From: Bacteroidales bacterium
GTDB lineage: Bacteria > Bacteroidota > Bacteroidia > Bacteroidales > P3
Assembly: GCA_017645585.1 (NCBI GenBank)
Contig: JAGCOF010000053.1
Span: 1 to 64,000, forward strand
DNA length: 64,000 nt
Direction: 5' to 3'
In this document: positions 43,353-52,221 of the stretch, piece by piece
Layout: the number at the start of each line of letters is the position of its first letter
Position numbering within the stretch: position 1 is the stretch's first letter
The notes under the pieces: model-generated
What the model was told of the DNA's origin: nothing
The model's database searches: none
The model's input: only the letters and a program-made list of their open reading frames with translations
Translations under genes and position numbers: made by a program

Positions 43353-43822
43353 AGTACTATCTTGTGGGATATATGTATTGTGGCAAGTCTACCTTTGGCC
43401 GTAAATTGGCAGCCGAAAGGGGAATGGACTTTCTCGACTTGGACCGAGCTTTCGAGCAGCGTTACCACTACACAGTCCCCATGTTCTTCGACCGCTTCGG
43501 CGAGGAGGCTTTCCGTAAGCTCGAAACGCAGTTGCTGTACACCACTGCCGACCTTGATAATGTGGTTATTGCCACCGGCGGCGGCACTCCCTGTCACAGT
43601 GGCAATATGGACTTCATTCTGGCCCACGGCACCGCCATTTACCTGCAGATGCCTGTCGAGGCTCTTGTGGCCCGTGCCATCCGCAGCCGTAACCCGCGCC
43701 CCCTAATGCACGGCCTGCCGGAATCTCAGATGCGCGCTGTCATAGAGCGTCAACTAAAAGAGCGCGAAGGTGTTTACCTTCGCGCTCCCATAGTAATCGA
43801 CGGAACCAATCCCGTTTTTTAG
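43349..43822 (+). CDS. aroK: Shikimate kinase
   Basis: 157 residues. Phosphorylates shikimate at O3. P-loop GYMYCGKST (Walker A), DLDRAFE, the FGEEAFRKLE block with the shikimate-binding Arg, ATGGGTP and the lid RNPRPLM are all present. The Walker A is unusual only in having Y-C before GKS. It overlaps recN by 4 bases. A 12-bp GC-rich inverted repeat (43760-43787) lies within the last codons. Confidence 0.93.
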   Translation: MKYYLVGYMYCGKSTFGRKLAAERGMDFLDLDRAFEQRYHYTVPMFFDRFGEEAFRKLETQLLYTTADLDNVVIATGGGTPCHSGNMDFILAHGTAIYLQMPVEALVARAIRSRNPRPLMHGLPESQMRAVIERQLKEREGVYLRAPIVIDGTNPVF

Positions 43823-45513
43823 TATTCAAACGTGCTCCCACCCAAGAACTCGCGCATAATGCTGTTATGCGGGATAAACTTGTCGTCAATGGGCAGTATC
43901 AGTTCCGAGAAACCGAGTAGTTGTTGGGCTATCGAATACTCTTCGCAGTCTTCCGGCACTTGTTTCAGCAGCGGTTCGGCGTAGCGTTTCAGCACACCCA
44001 ATTCATATAGCAACGCACTGTTGAACATTACGTTGGCGTTCTCCTGGTAGGGGAAGATGTGTTTGCGCTCGCCGCGCACCACATCGGGCCATCTCCGCAG
44101 GGTCTCGTAGGCGTTCCAACCGCGGAAGTTGTTGTCGCGCACTATGCGGCGCACCAGCCGGTTGTCGGTGCCGTGGATGATATTCTGGTCATCGATGGAG
44201 AGCTGAGTAAGGGCGCTGACATATACCTTGAACTTTAGTTCTTCGGCAATGTCGGCTGTCAACTTGGGATTGAGGGCGTGGATGCCTTCCACCACCAGGA
44301 TACTGCGGGGCCCCAGCTTCAGCGTCTTGCCGCTGTAGAAAGGTTCTCCTTTGATGAAGTCGAAGGTGGGTACCTTTACCTCTTCGCCGCGGAATAGGGC
44401 GTTGAGGTTGTCGTTGAGCAGTGGTATGTCGAGGGCGTCGACACTCTCGAAGTCGTACTCACCACTGGGTAGCTTGGGGGTACGTTCGCGGCACATGAAG
44501 TAGTCGTCGAGCGACAGCTGGTTGACGTCATAGCCCAGCACCGAGAGCTGCACGCTCAGGCGGCGGCACGACGTGGTCTTGCCCGAACTCGACGGACCCG
44601 CCAACAGCACCATCTTGGCTCCACTCTGACGTACCTGCTCGGCAATCTCGGCGTATTTCTTCTCGTGCAGCGCCTCGGCCAGCAGGATAAGTCCCTGTCC
44701 GCCTCCGTTATGGACGATACGGTTGTAGTCCGAGATGGTCGCCGTGTGCAGCAGGTCAGCCCATTGGTAGTGCTCGCGGAAAATGGCGAAGAGCTTGGGT
44801 GTCTCGGTGTAAAGCGACAACTTGTCGGGGTGCTCGGGGTCTGCACACTGCAGCATATAGCCCTCCTCGCCATATTGGCGGAGGTCCCATGTGGTGATGC
44901 AGCCCGTCGAGGGAGCCAACTTGCCGTTAATTTTGTGCACCGTATCACCCAGGAAGTTCATCTCTATGTACAGCTGTTTCAGGTGTTCCAGGACATAGAG
45001 CGTCTTCGGCATGTGACGTGGGCGGATGAGTTCGATGGCGTCCTTGAGCAGCATGGTTTTGCTGACGAAGGGGATGTCCTGCTCCTGTAGTTCTATCATG
45101 CGCTCGCGCACGGTACGGCACACCTCATCATTGGGCGGCAGCACAAACCCTTCGACGGCACTCTTGATGCGGCAGTAGAAGCCGTTCTGGAGCGAGTGGT
45201 CGATGGAGAGGGTCGCCATTGGGTAGCAGTCGTGCACGGCGGTATAGAGCATGAACTCCAGCGCATTGCGGTAGAGGCGGAAGCCCTGCCGGTCTCTGAT
45301 GTCGAGGAACTTCACTACCTTTGGGTTGTAGATGCGATACTGCAGTGGCTCCACCTTGTTGTTCACCAAGGCACCGAGGATGGGCCACGGGGCCTTGCCG
45401 TCGGCTTCAGTCTTCTGTTTGGTATATTCCGCCGCCAGCTGGGCCAGCTGGGTTCCCGGCGTTATTTTCTTTCGTTCGCCTGTGTTAGCGATAACAATTT
45501 CTACATCAATCAT
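43819..45513 (-). CDS. Nucleoside kinase (uridine kinase-like) with TGS-like N-terminus
   Basis: 564 residues, the size of the Bacteroidota 'nucleoside kinase'. The N-terminal ~65 residues (MIDVEIVIANTGERKKITPGTQLAQLA) form a TGS-like domain; residues about 60-280 resemble a threonyl-tRNA-synthetase second domain. The C-terminal half is a phosphoribulokinase/uridine-kinase P-loop domain: LLAGPSSSGKTTSCRRL, LDDYF, and GIHALNP. The start at 45513 is set by the TGS domain and by the TGATG overlap with the aminopeptidase stop. Upstream in-frame codons lie in that gene and read as arginine-rich nonsense. The two minus-strand genes form an operon. Confidence 0.88.
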   Translation of the reverse strand: MIDVEIVIANTGERKKITPGTQLAQLAAEYTKQKTEADGKAPWPILGALVNNKVEPLQYRIYNPKVVKFLDIRDRQGFRLYRNALEFMLYTAVHDCYPMATLSIDHSLQNGFYCRIKSAVEGFVLPPNDEVCRTVRERMIELQEQDIPFVSKTMLLKDAIELIRPRHMPKTLYVLEHLKQLYIEMNFLGDTVHKINGKLAPSTGCITTWDLRQYGEEGYMLQCADPEHPDKLSLYTETPKLFAIFREHYQWADLLHTATISDYNRIVHNGGGQGLILLAEALHEKKYAEIAEQVRQSGAKMVLLAGPSSSGKTTSCRRLSVQLSVLGYDVNQLSLDDYFMCRERTPKLPSGEYDFESVDALDIPLLNDNLNALFRGEEVKVPTFDFIKGEPFYSGKTLKLGPRSILVVEGIHALNPKLTADIAEELKFKVYVSALTQLSIDDQNIIHGTDNRLVRRIVRDNNFRGWNAYETLRRWPDVVRGERKHIFPYQENANVMFNSALLYELGVLKRYAEPLLKQVPEDCEEYSIAQQLLGFSELILPIDDKFIPHNSIMREFLGGSTFEY

Positions 45514-46907
45514 AATGCCATTGTTTCTTCGATTTCGGCAACGGTTTTGGGAATGGGCTTGCCGAGGATGCGGGCACCGTCGTCGGTCACCAGCACGTCG
45601 TCTTCGATGCGTATGCCGCCGAAATCTTTCCATTTCTCCAGTTCGTCGAAGTTGATGAAATCCTTGCAGGTGCCCTCGGCATGCCATTTGTCGATGAGGG
45701 CGGGGATAAAGTAGCATCCAGGCTCGTCGGTGATGACGAAGCCAGGTTGCAGCTTGCGGCCGCAACGCAGGCTACCCAATCCAAACTGCTCGCTCGGACG
45801 GGTCTCCTCGTCGTATCCTACATTGATTTGGCCGTAGTTCTCCATATCGTGCACGTCGAGGCCCATCATGTGGCCCAAGCCGTGGGGCATGAGCAACGCA
45901 TGGGCGCCATTAGCCACGATATCATCCACATTACCCTTTAAGATGCCTATGCTGCGGTAGCCTTCAGCCAGCTTGCGGCTGGCGGCGGTGTGCACTTCTT
46001 TGTAGGTGATGCCGGGACGTGTGACGCGGGCAGCTTCCAACTGTGCGCTCAGCACAATCTCGTAGATGGTCTTCTGGCGCTCGTTGAATTTGCCGCCCAC
46101 GGGCACCGTGCGTGTGATGTCGGAGCAGTAGTTCATCGGCGTCTCGCAGCCGGCGTCCATCACCAGCATGCGACCCACTTCGAGGCGGTTGTTGTGGCCG
46201 TGGTTGTGGAGCGTCTCGCCGTGCACGGTCATGATGACGGGGAAGCTCACGGGGCCGTTGCCCTTCCAGGCTTCGCCCTCCATGAAGCCAGCCAGCTCAT
46301 ACTCGTAGCGGCCCGGCATAGCCATCTTCATGGCACCCACATGCATGTTGTAAGCTGTGGCGATGGCTTTCTCGATTTCTGCAATCTCTTCGGCGCTCTT
46401 AATCATGCGCTGTTTGACGCAGGCAAGGGTGAGCTCCAGCGACGCGTGGCGATCCACCGCCGAATATTTCAAGCCAATCAGGTCGGCCAGGTCGGCGCGT
46501 ATGTCGGCGCGGTAGGGCGGTAGGTAGAGCGGCATGGGAGTGTCGCAGGTGGGCGACCGCAGGGCATAAATCATGTCGCGCAGGGTCTTCAGCGTGCCCG
46601 TGTTCTCCACGCCCACGCTGGCGGCCAGCTCTTTGACGCTGGGTAGGGGACCTGTCCAGATGATGTCGTCGATGTCATAGTCGTTGGCGAAGATATAGTC
46701 TTTTCCCGTCTCGCAATCAAGTACGCCCACCATATCTTCGCGCTGAAGGCCGAAGAAATAGAGGAAGGTGCTGTCCTGACGGAACCAATAGGTGTTGTCC
46801 TTGTAGTTGCAGGGTGCCTCGTGGTTGCCCGGCATGATAATGAGGCCGTGACCTACGTCTTTGCGCAGTTGTTCGCGGCGTGCAATGTACGTTTCTTTGC
46901 TGAACAT
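45510..46907 (-). CDS. pepP: Xaa-Pro aminopeptidase (aminopeptidase P, M24B)
   Basis: 465 residues. Splits the bond before a proline at the peptide N-terminus. An AMP_N domain comes first (MFSKETYIARREQLRK, WFRQDSTFLYFFG). The metal ligands of the pita-bread domain are in VMDAGCE, YCSDITRTVPV, PHGLGHMMGLDVHD, DEPGCYFIP and GGIRIEDDVLV. The start at 46907 matches the family; the frame opens 9 codons further up but with no support. First gene of the pair with the nucleoside kinase. Confidence 0.94.
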   Translation of the reverse strand: MFSKETYIARREQLRKDVGHGLIIMPGNHEAPCNYKDNTYWFRQDSTFLYFFGLQREDMVGVLDCETGKDYIFANDYDIDDIIWTGPLPSVKELAASVGVENTGTLKTLRDMIYALRSPTCDTPMPLYLPPYRADIRADLADLIGLKYSAVDRHASLELTLACVKQRMIKSAEEIAEIEKAIATAYNMHVGAMKMAMPGRYEYELAGFMEGEAWKGNGPVSFPVIMTVHGETLHNHGHNNRLEVGRMLVMDAGCETPMNYCSDITRTVPVGGKFNERQKTIYEIVLSAQLEAARVTRPGITYKEVHTAASRKLAEGYRSIGILKGNVDDIVANGAHALLMPHGLGHMMGLDVHDMENYGQINVGYDEETRPSEQFGLGSLRCGRKLQPGFVITDEPGCYFIPALIDKWHAEGTCKDFINFDELEKWKDFGGIRIEDDVLVTDDGARILGKPIPKTVAEIEETMAL

Positions 46908-47031
46908 AACTATCGTGTGTTTTTTTATTCTCAACCCTACTATAACGCCCTCAAGCCTGTTTTAGTATGTGGGCCGTTCTTTTTTCTCTGCGCCGAGATG
47001 ACTCCGAGATGCCCCCCTCTGTTCAACAGTC

Positions 47032-47111
47032 GTTTAACTATAGTTCGACCATCGTTTAACCATAATATATGGTTGAAATATGGTTAAACGATGGTCGAAC
47101 TATGGTTAAAC
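47032..47111. repeat. 31-bp inverted repeat with 11-bp units
   Basis: Arms 47032-47062 and 47081-47111 differ at one base. Units at 11-bp step: GTTTAACTATA, GTTCGACCATC, GTTTAACCATA. The rest of the 454-bp gap holds AT-rich sequence and the cargo-gene promoter. Confidence 0.92.
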
Positions 47112-47253
47112 AGAGGTAATCATTAGGGAGGCAAAGAGGATTTGTCCGCTGCAAGAGGTGGAACAAATGGTAAAAAAAGTTAAATATACATGGTGTTATG
47201 ACTGATTATTAGGCGGTAATGGAACGAAGGCGACCGGCATGGGCGGTTTTCCC

Positions 47254-47284
47254 TTTGCCGAATGGAAAAACTTTTGTACCTTTG
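47254..47284 (+). promoter_or_regulatory. Promoter of the 1,578-residue cargo gene
   Basis: TTTG (47254-47257), 19-nt spacer, TACCTTTG (47277-47284). The start codon at 47362 is 77 nt downstream. Confidence 0.8.
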
Positions 47285-47361
47285 CACCTATGTATATCCT
47301 CGCAGAAATGGAGAATAAACTTTTTAACAAACATATTATTAACCAATTAAAACAAAACATC

Positions 47362-50300
47362 ATGCAAAAGTTTCTACGAACTTTGATGCTTGCGGCACTC
47401 ATGCTGCCGTTCGCATCGCAGGCACAGACGATGTATTTGACAGTGGCCGATGGCACAACGACCAACTCGTATGTGCCTGTCTATGGTCTCTATGTCGATG
47501 ACTTTGTGCGCTGCCAAACGGTTTATCCCGCCAGTATGCTTTCTGGTATGACAGGAGAAGCAGTTCTGGGCTTGACCTATTATTTGAGCACGCCTGCTAC
47601 GGCATCGTGGGGCGTTGCCAATTTCGTGGTCAACGTTATGGAGGTCCAGGACACCACATTGTCGGCTTTTGTGGACATGACCAATGCTACGACGGTTTAC
47701 ACCGGCTCGTTGGATGCCACACAGTCCACGATGGAAATTTCTTTCACAGTGCCCTATACCTATCAGGGTGGTAACTTGTTGATTGAAATCTACAACACGT
47801 TGGAAGGCACTTATAAGAGCGCTTATTTCTATGGTGTTGCCGCTACCGGAGCAAGTTGGCAGGGTAACAATGGCACCAGCGTGGCCAATATTACCGGCGC
47901 AGCTCGTGACTTTATGCCTAAGACCACCTTCACGTATGGCCAGCCTCCCACCTGCTTTAAGGTGACTAATTTGGCCATTGACAACACCCAGACAACCCCC
48001 AATAGCCTTACTCTTACTTGGACCGATGCTCTCAATACCGGTGCCACCTATACCGTTTATGACATGGCAGACACAAGTGTTGTTGCCACAGGTGTTACCG
48101 GCACCACTTATACGGTAACTGGCCTCAACGCTAATACGTCCTATAGTTATGCTGTGATGACTGACTGTGGCGGCGGTGATGTCACCGGTCTTACTGCTCC
48201 CGTCAGTGGTCGTACTGCTTGTGCTGCTATGGATCTGCCGTGGACCTGCGGCTTTGAGGCTAATGAAATTCAGAGCACTACTCAGGCTACTGCCCTGCCG
48301 TGGTGCAGCTACCGCTACGTCTCTGCTGCCACCTCGGGCACCACCTATCCTTACAGCTATAGCGGAAATGCACACGGTGGCAGCCGCAGTCTCTATTTCT
48401 ATGGCACCACTGGTGCTGCCTATCCCGATACGATGACCTTCATCCTGCCCCAGGTGGATGTGACCGTCTACCCGATGAACGCCAACCGCCTCACCTTCTG
48501 GGCTCGTTCTTCCTCGACTTCTTACGATAAGGTCGTCTATGTGGGTACCTTGACCGATCCTACCGATCCCACCACCTACACCTTTGTTGATTATGTCACC
48601 GTTACCGGTACCACACACACTAAGTATAGTATTCCGCTCACTACCGCCAGCGCTACCGCTCCCTATGTCTGCGTCACTGTGCTGAAAGGCAGCGGCAGCC
48701 TCTATATCGATGACATGACCCTCGAGGAAATGCCTTCCTGCTTGGAGGTTACTGGTCTGACCGCCAGTGATATCACGAGCAGCAGCGTGACCCTCAACTG
48801 GGCCGATGCCAGCAACCCCGCTGGTACCACCTATAGCGTCTATGATATGAGCGACACTACTCTGCTGGGTACCGCCGCCACCACCACCTACACTGTTTCT
48901 GGCCTCAATCCCGACTTCCAGTACACCTTTGGTGTGCAGGCCAACTGCTCTGCCGGCGATGCTCCCTACACCACCGTCAGCGCCCGCACCGCTTGTGCTG
49001 TCGTGACGATGCCTTGGAGCGAGGATTTCGACGACTGGACTTCCAAGTCACCCTGCTGGTCGTTCCTGAGCGGCGCCTACAATGGCGGTGCTGGCACCCC
49101 CACCGCAAACACCTCTGCTTGGACTCTCAACAGCACCTATGGCAACTACATCACCATCAGCGGCAAGGCCCTGACGATGAATCTGTATAGCACCAATAAG
49201 TATTGGGCTGTTACTCCTCTTATTGAGATTACGGACGATGCCTTGTTTACGGTCGACCTGGCCGCCTCCGCTTGGAGCGCAGCGGCTCCCAACTATGATG
49301 ACAACGACACTTTGGCCGTCGCCATCAGTACCGACGGAGGTACCACCTTCACCACTCTGCAGGTGCTCACCCAAAACGATCTCAATGCTCTCACGGGTAC
49401 CTACACTACAATTTACATTCCTGTCACTGGCCACACCGGAGATACCGTACGTTTCGCCATCTATGGCGGCAGCACGAGTGGCACCAGCCCCTATGACAAC
49501 CGAATGGTCATCGACAACTTCTCTGTTGTCGCCAACACCGGCGATATCTGCTATCCTGTCACCGGTTTAACCGTCAGCAACATCACCGAGAATGGTGCTA
49601 CCCTGACTTGGGTTGGCACAGCCAATAGCTACAATGTCTACACTATTTCCGGTACCGACACTACCCTCTATCAGAATGTCACCGACACCGCCATCATTCT
49701 CACCGGTCTCACCGCTATGACGAACTACACCTATGGCGTTACTGCCGTCTGCAGCAGCGACGAGAGCACGATGGCTACCGTCACCTTCAGCACCGCTTGT
49801 GATGCTGTTACCCTGCCCTATGTTGAGAGCTTCGAGGCCACCAGCGCCACCCGCAACTGCTGGAATCTTGTCAGCAACAACACCGAAAACGTTGGTGGAA
49901 CCAACGGCATGGGCTATGTGGATAACACCCTCCGCTTCAGCTCATACAGCAGCGCTACCGACTACAATCAGTACGGCTTCTCGCCCGAACTCAATGTGAG
50001 CAGCGCCGCCACCGGCCTGAACGTCAAGGTGCGCTATGCCACCTACGGCAGCGGCGACCAGCTGACCTTCGGCTACATCACCGCCACCGACACCGTGTGG
50101 GAGACTACCTCGCACACCACAAATGGCCAGAGCGACATGCAGTATTTCGAGGCTATCATCCCCGCCACCGCCACGCAGCTTGCCGTGCACTACTATGGCA
50201 GTTATGCCTACTATGCCTGGATTGACAGTGTGTGGGTGAACGAAATCACCGCCGACTACTGCTACCCTGTGAGCGGATTGACCGTCGACTCAGTCACTGC

Positions 50301-52098
50301 CACCAGTGTCACCCTCAGCTGGAGCGATACCGATAATGGTGGTGCCACCTATACTATCTATGGTGCCAACGGCAGCGTGATTGCCACCGATATCGCCGCT
50401 ACCACCTATGAAATCACCGGCTTGACCGCCAGCACCAATTATACCTTTGGTGTTACTGCAGACTGCTCGGCTACCGAATCCTCCAATGTCGTCACCATCA
50501 GTGCCAGAACCGACTGCGCCGGCGGCAGCTGCTTGATCAATGTCTTTGCCCTGGACAGCTACGGTGACGGTTGGAACGGTGCTATCCTCGAGGTGAAGCA
50601 GGGCGGTGTGATTATCGCCACCTATTCCATGGCGGGTCAGGGAGTGTACTCTACCACTATCTATGATACCTTTACGGTGGCTGTCTGCGCCGACCAGCGT
50701 GTCGAATTCGAGTGGTTCGCCGGTTCGTATGATGATGAGATTAGTTTCATGATTGCTGACCACAATGGCGACAGCCTCTACTATGCCGCTGACGCTTCGG
50801 AGATTGTTGGTTTCACCTTCTTTATGGTTGACAACCCTTGCGGGGTGAATGTTGCTGACAGTGCCACTGTTTTCACCACCGTCACTATTCCCCAGCACGG
50901 TAGCGTTACTCCCGACGGTATGATAAGTTATGCTTTGGGTGAGACGGTGACCGTCACCGCCACTCCCGATAGCGGCTATGTCTTTACCTATTGGACCATC
51001 GCTAATGCTGCTGATACCAATAATTTATTTGGCGACACCGTCTATGCCAATCCCTACACCTTCACTATTGACTCCACCATGGTTAATAGTATCATTATTC
51101 TGAAGGCTTCGTTTGAGTCTGTCAGCGGTATTGAGGACAGCATGACTGTCTTCCTGGCCAACAACAATCAGGCAATGGGTACGATCAATCCCGCCGCTGG
51201 TGAATATCATGTTGCCGATGGCGACAGCCTTGTCATATCCGCAGTGGCCAACCCCGGCTACCACTTCCTCTATTGGACTAGAGAGGTTCAGTACTTCCCC
51301 GCAAGCATCACCAGTGTAGACACTATTTACAGCGCTACCCATACTGTTCATGGTATGACTTGGCTCCTCGAGTCGGTTCACAATTACACCGCCTACTTCG
51401 AGGTTGATACTACCGCCGCCCCCAACTACTACACGCTGACCGTCATATGCGACACCACAATGGGTACCGTCACCGGTGTTCCGACCACTGCTGTGGCTGA
51501 AGGCACCCTCGTGACCTTGACCGCCATCCCCAACCCGGGATATCACTTTGTGGATTGGAGCACGGGTGAAACCACACCCACCATCAACGTTACTGTGAAC
51601 AGCGACATGACCTTGGTTGCCAACTTCGCCGCCGATGCCCAGACCTACACCGTTCAGGTGCTCTGGGACGAGACGATGGGTAACGTGACAGGTGTTCCTG
51701 AAGGACCTGTGGTCGCCGGTAGCAGTGTGACCCTGATGGCCAATGCCCTCACAGGCTACAGATTTGTGGCTTGGTTGATGGACGACGACACTTTGAGCCA
51801 CAACCATATTTACACCATTCAGTCTGTCGACGACAACATGACCCTGATTGCTGTCTTTGCAGAGGGTGTGGGTATCGACGATGTCGACATGAGCAACGTG
51901 AAGATCTACAGCTCGGAGAACACTATCCATGTGAACGGTGCCGAGGGTCAGCAGCTCTTCCTGTTCGATGTCAACGGCCGCATACTGAACCAGATCGACA
52001 AGGCTGGTGAGAACGTCGAGTTCCGTGTGGCCAACACCGGTGTCTACATGGTGAAGGTTGGCAATGCCGCCGCCAAACGTGTCGTTGTGGTACGTTAA
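47362..52098 (+). CDS. Large secreted type IX cargo protein with fibronectin III and beta-repeat domains
   Basis: 1,578 residues from ATG 47362 (signal peptide MQKFLRTLMLAALMLPFASQAQ). At least four fibronectin type III domains, each with the C-x-V-x-x-L-x-V/A start and a GLTAxTxYTFGV strand (near 195, 465, 730, 970), alternate with jelly-roll/MAM-like modules beginning LPWTCGFE, MPWSEDFD and LPYVESFE. Then comes a cysteine-bearing module (GGSCLINVFALDSYGDGWNGA) and InlB-type beta repeats (GYHFVDWSTGETTPTINVTVNSDMTLVANF). A complete type A sorting domain ends it (VKIYSSENTIHVNG...GVYMVKVGNAAAKRVVVVR). Adhesin-like; no catalytic motif seen. Starts upstream of 47362 overlap the leader. Confidence 0.9.
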   Translation: MQKFLRTLMLAALMLPFASQAQTMYLTVADGTTTNSYVPVYGLYVDDFVRCQTVYPASMLSGMTGEAVLGLTYYLSTPATASWGVANFVVNVMEVQDTTLSAFVDMTNATTVYTGSLDATQSTMEISFTVPYTYQGGNLLIEIYNTLEGTYKSAYFYGVAATGASWQGNNGTSVANITGAARDFMPKTTFTYGQPPTCFKVTNLAIDNTQTTPNSLTLTWTDALNTGATYTVYDMADTSVVATGVTGTTYTVTGLNANTSYSYAVMTDCGGGDVTGLTAPVSGRTACAAMDLPWTCGFEANEIQSTTQATALPWCSYRYVSAATSGTTYPYSYSGNAHGGSRSLYFYGTTGAAYPDTMTFILPQVDVTVYPMNANRLTFWARSSSTSYDKVVYVGTLTDPTDPTTYTFVDYVTVTGTTHTKYSIPLTTASATAPYVCVTVLKGSGSLYIDDMTLEEMPSCLEVTGLTASDITSSSVTLNWADASNPAGTTYSVYDMSDTTLLGTAATTTYTVSGLNPDFQYTFGVQANCSAGDAPYTTVSARTACAVVTMPWSEDFDDWTSKSPCWSFLSGAYNGGAGTPTANTSAWTLNSTYGNYITISGKALTMNLYSTNKYWAVTPLIEITDDALFTVDLAASAWSAAAPNYDDNDTLAVAISTDGGTTFTTLQVLTQNDLNALTGTYTTIYIPVTGHTGDTVRFAIYGGSTSGTSPYDNRMVIDNFSVVANTGDICYPVTGLTVSNITENGATLTWVGTANSYNVYTISGTDTTLYQNVTDTAIILTGLTAMTNYTYGVTAVCSSDESTMATVTFSTACDAVTLPYVESFEATSATRNCWNLVSNNTENVGGTNGMGYVDNTLRFSSYSSATDYNQYGFSPELNVSSAATGLNVKVRYATYGSGDQLTFGYITATDTVWETTSHTTNGQSDMQYFEAIIPATATQLAVHYYGSYAYYAWIDSVWVNEITADYCYPVSGLTVDSVTATSVTLSWSDTDNGGATYTIYGANGSVIATDIAATTYEITGLTASTNYTFGVTADCSATESSNVVTISARTDCAGGSCLINVFALDSYGDGWNGAILEVKQGGVIIATYSMAGQGVYSTTIYDTFTVAVCADQRVEFEWFAGSYDDEISFMIADHNGDSLYYAADASEIVGFTFFMVDNPCGVNVADSATVFTTVTIPQHGSVTPDGMISYALGETVTVTATPDSGYVFTYWTIANAADTNNLFGDTVYANPYTFTIDSTMVNSIIILKASFESVSGIEDSMTVFLANNNQAMGTINPAAGEYHVADGDSLVISAVANPGYHFLYWTREVQYFPASITSVDTIYSATHTVHGMTWLLESVHNYTAYFEVDTTAAPNYYTLTVICDTTMGTVTGVPTTAVAEGTLVTLTAIPNPGYHFVDWSTGETTPTINVTVNSDMTLVANFAADAQTYTVQVLWDETMGNVTGVPEGPVVAGSSVTLMANALTGYRFVAWLMDDDTLSHNHIYTIQSVDDNMTLIAVFAEGVGIDDVDMSNVKIYSSENTIHVNGAEGQQLFLFDVNGRILNQIDKAGENVEFRVANTGVYMVKVGNAAAKRVVVVR

Positions 52099-52120
52099 GC
52101 GAGTGTGTAACACTACATTT

Positions 52121-52157
52121 GAAGGGGTGTCTCAATTGAGATACCCCTTCTTTTTTA
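52121..52157 (+). terminator. Terminator of the cargo gene
   Basis: GAAGGGGTGTCTC pairs with GAGATACCCCTTC around AATT (one mismatch tolerated as G-T), then T6. Confidence 0.92.
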
Positions 52158-52221
52158 TTTTGAGTACAATAATTTTTTTACTGTGTCGTTATATCCGAAC
52201 CAATTTAAATCAACATATATC

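Noticed and set aside
43760..43787. 12-bp inverted repeat at the end of aroK as a terminator
   Set aside because: It lies inside the coding sequence and has no T tract after it.
45514..45765. 84-codon N-terminal extension of the nucleoside kinase gene
   Set aside because: It lies fully inside the aminopeptidase gene in another frame, reads as arginine-rich nonsense, and the TGS-like domain starts cleanly at 45513.
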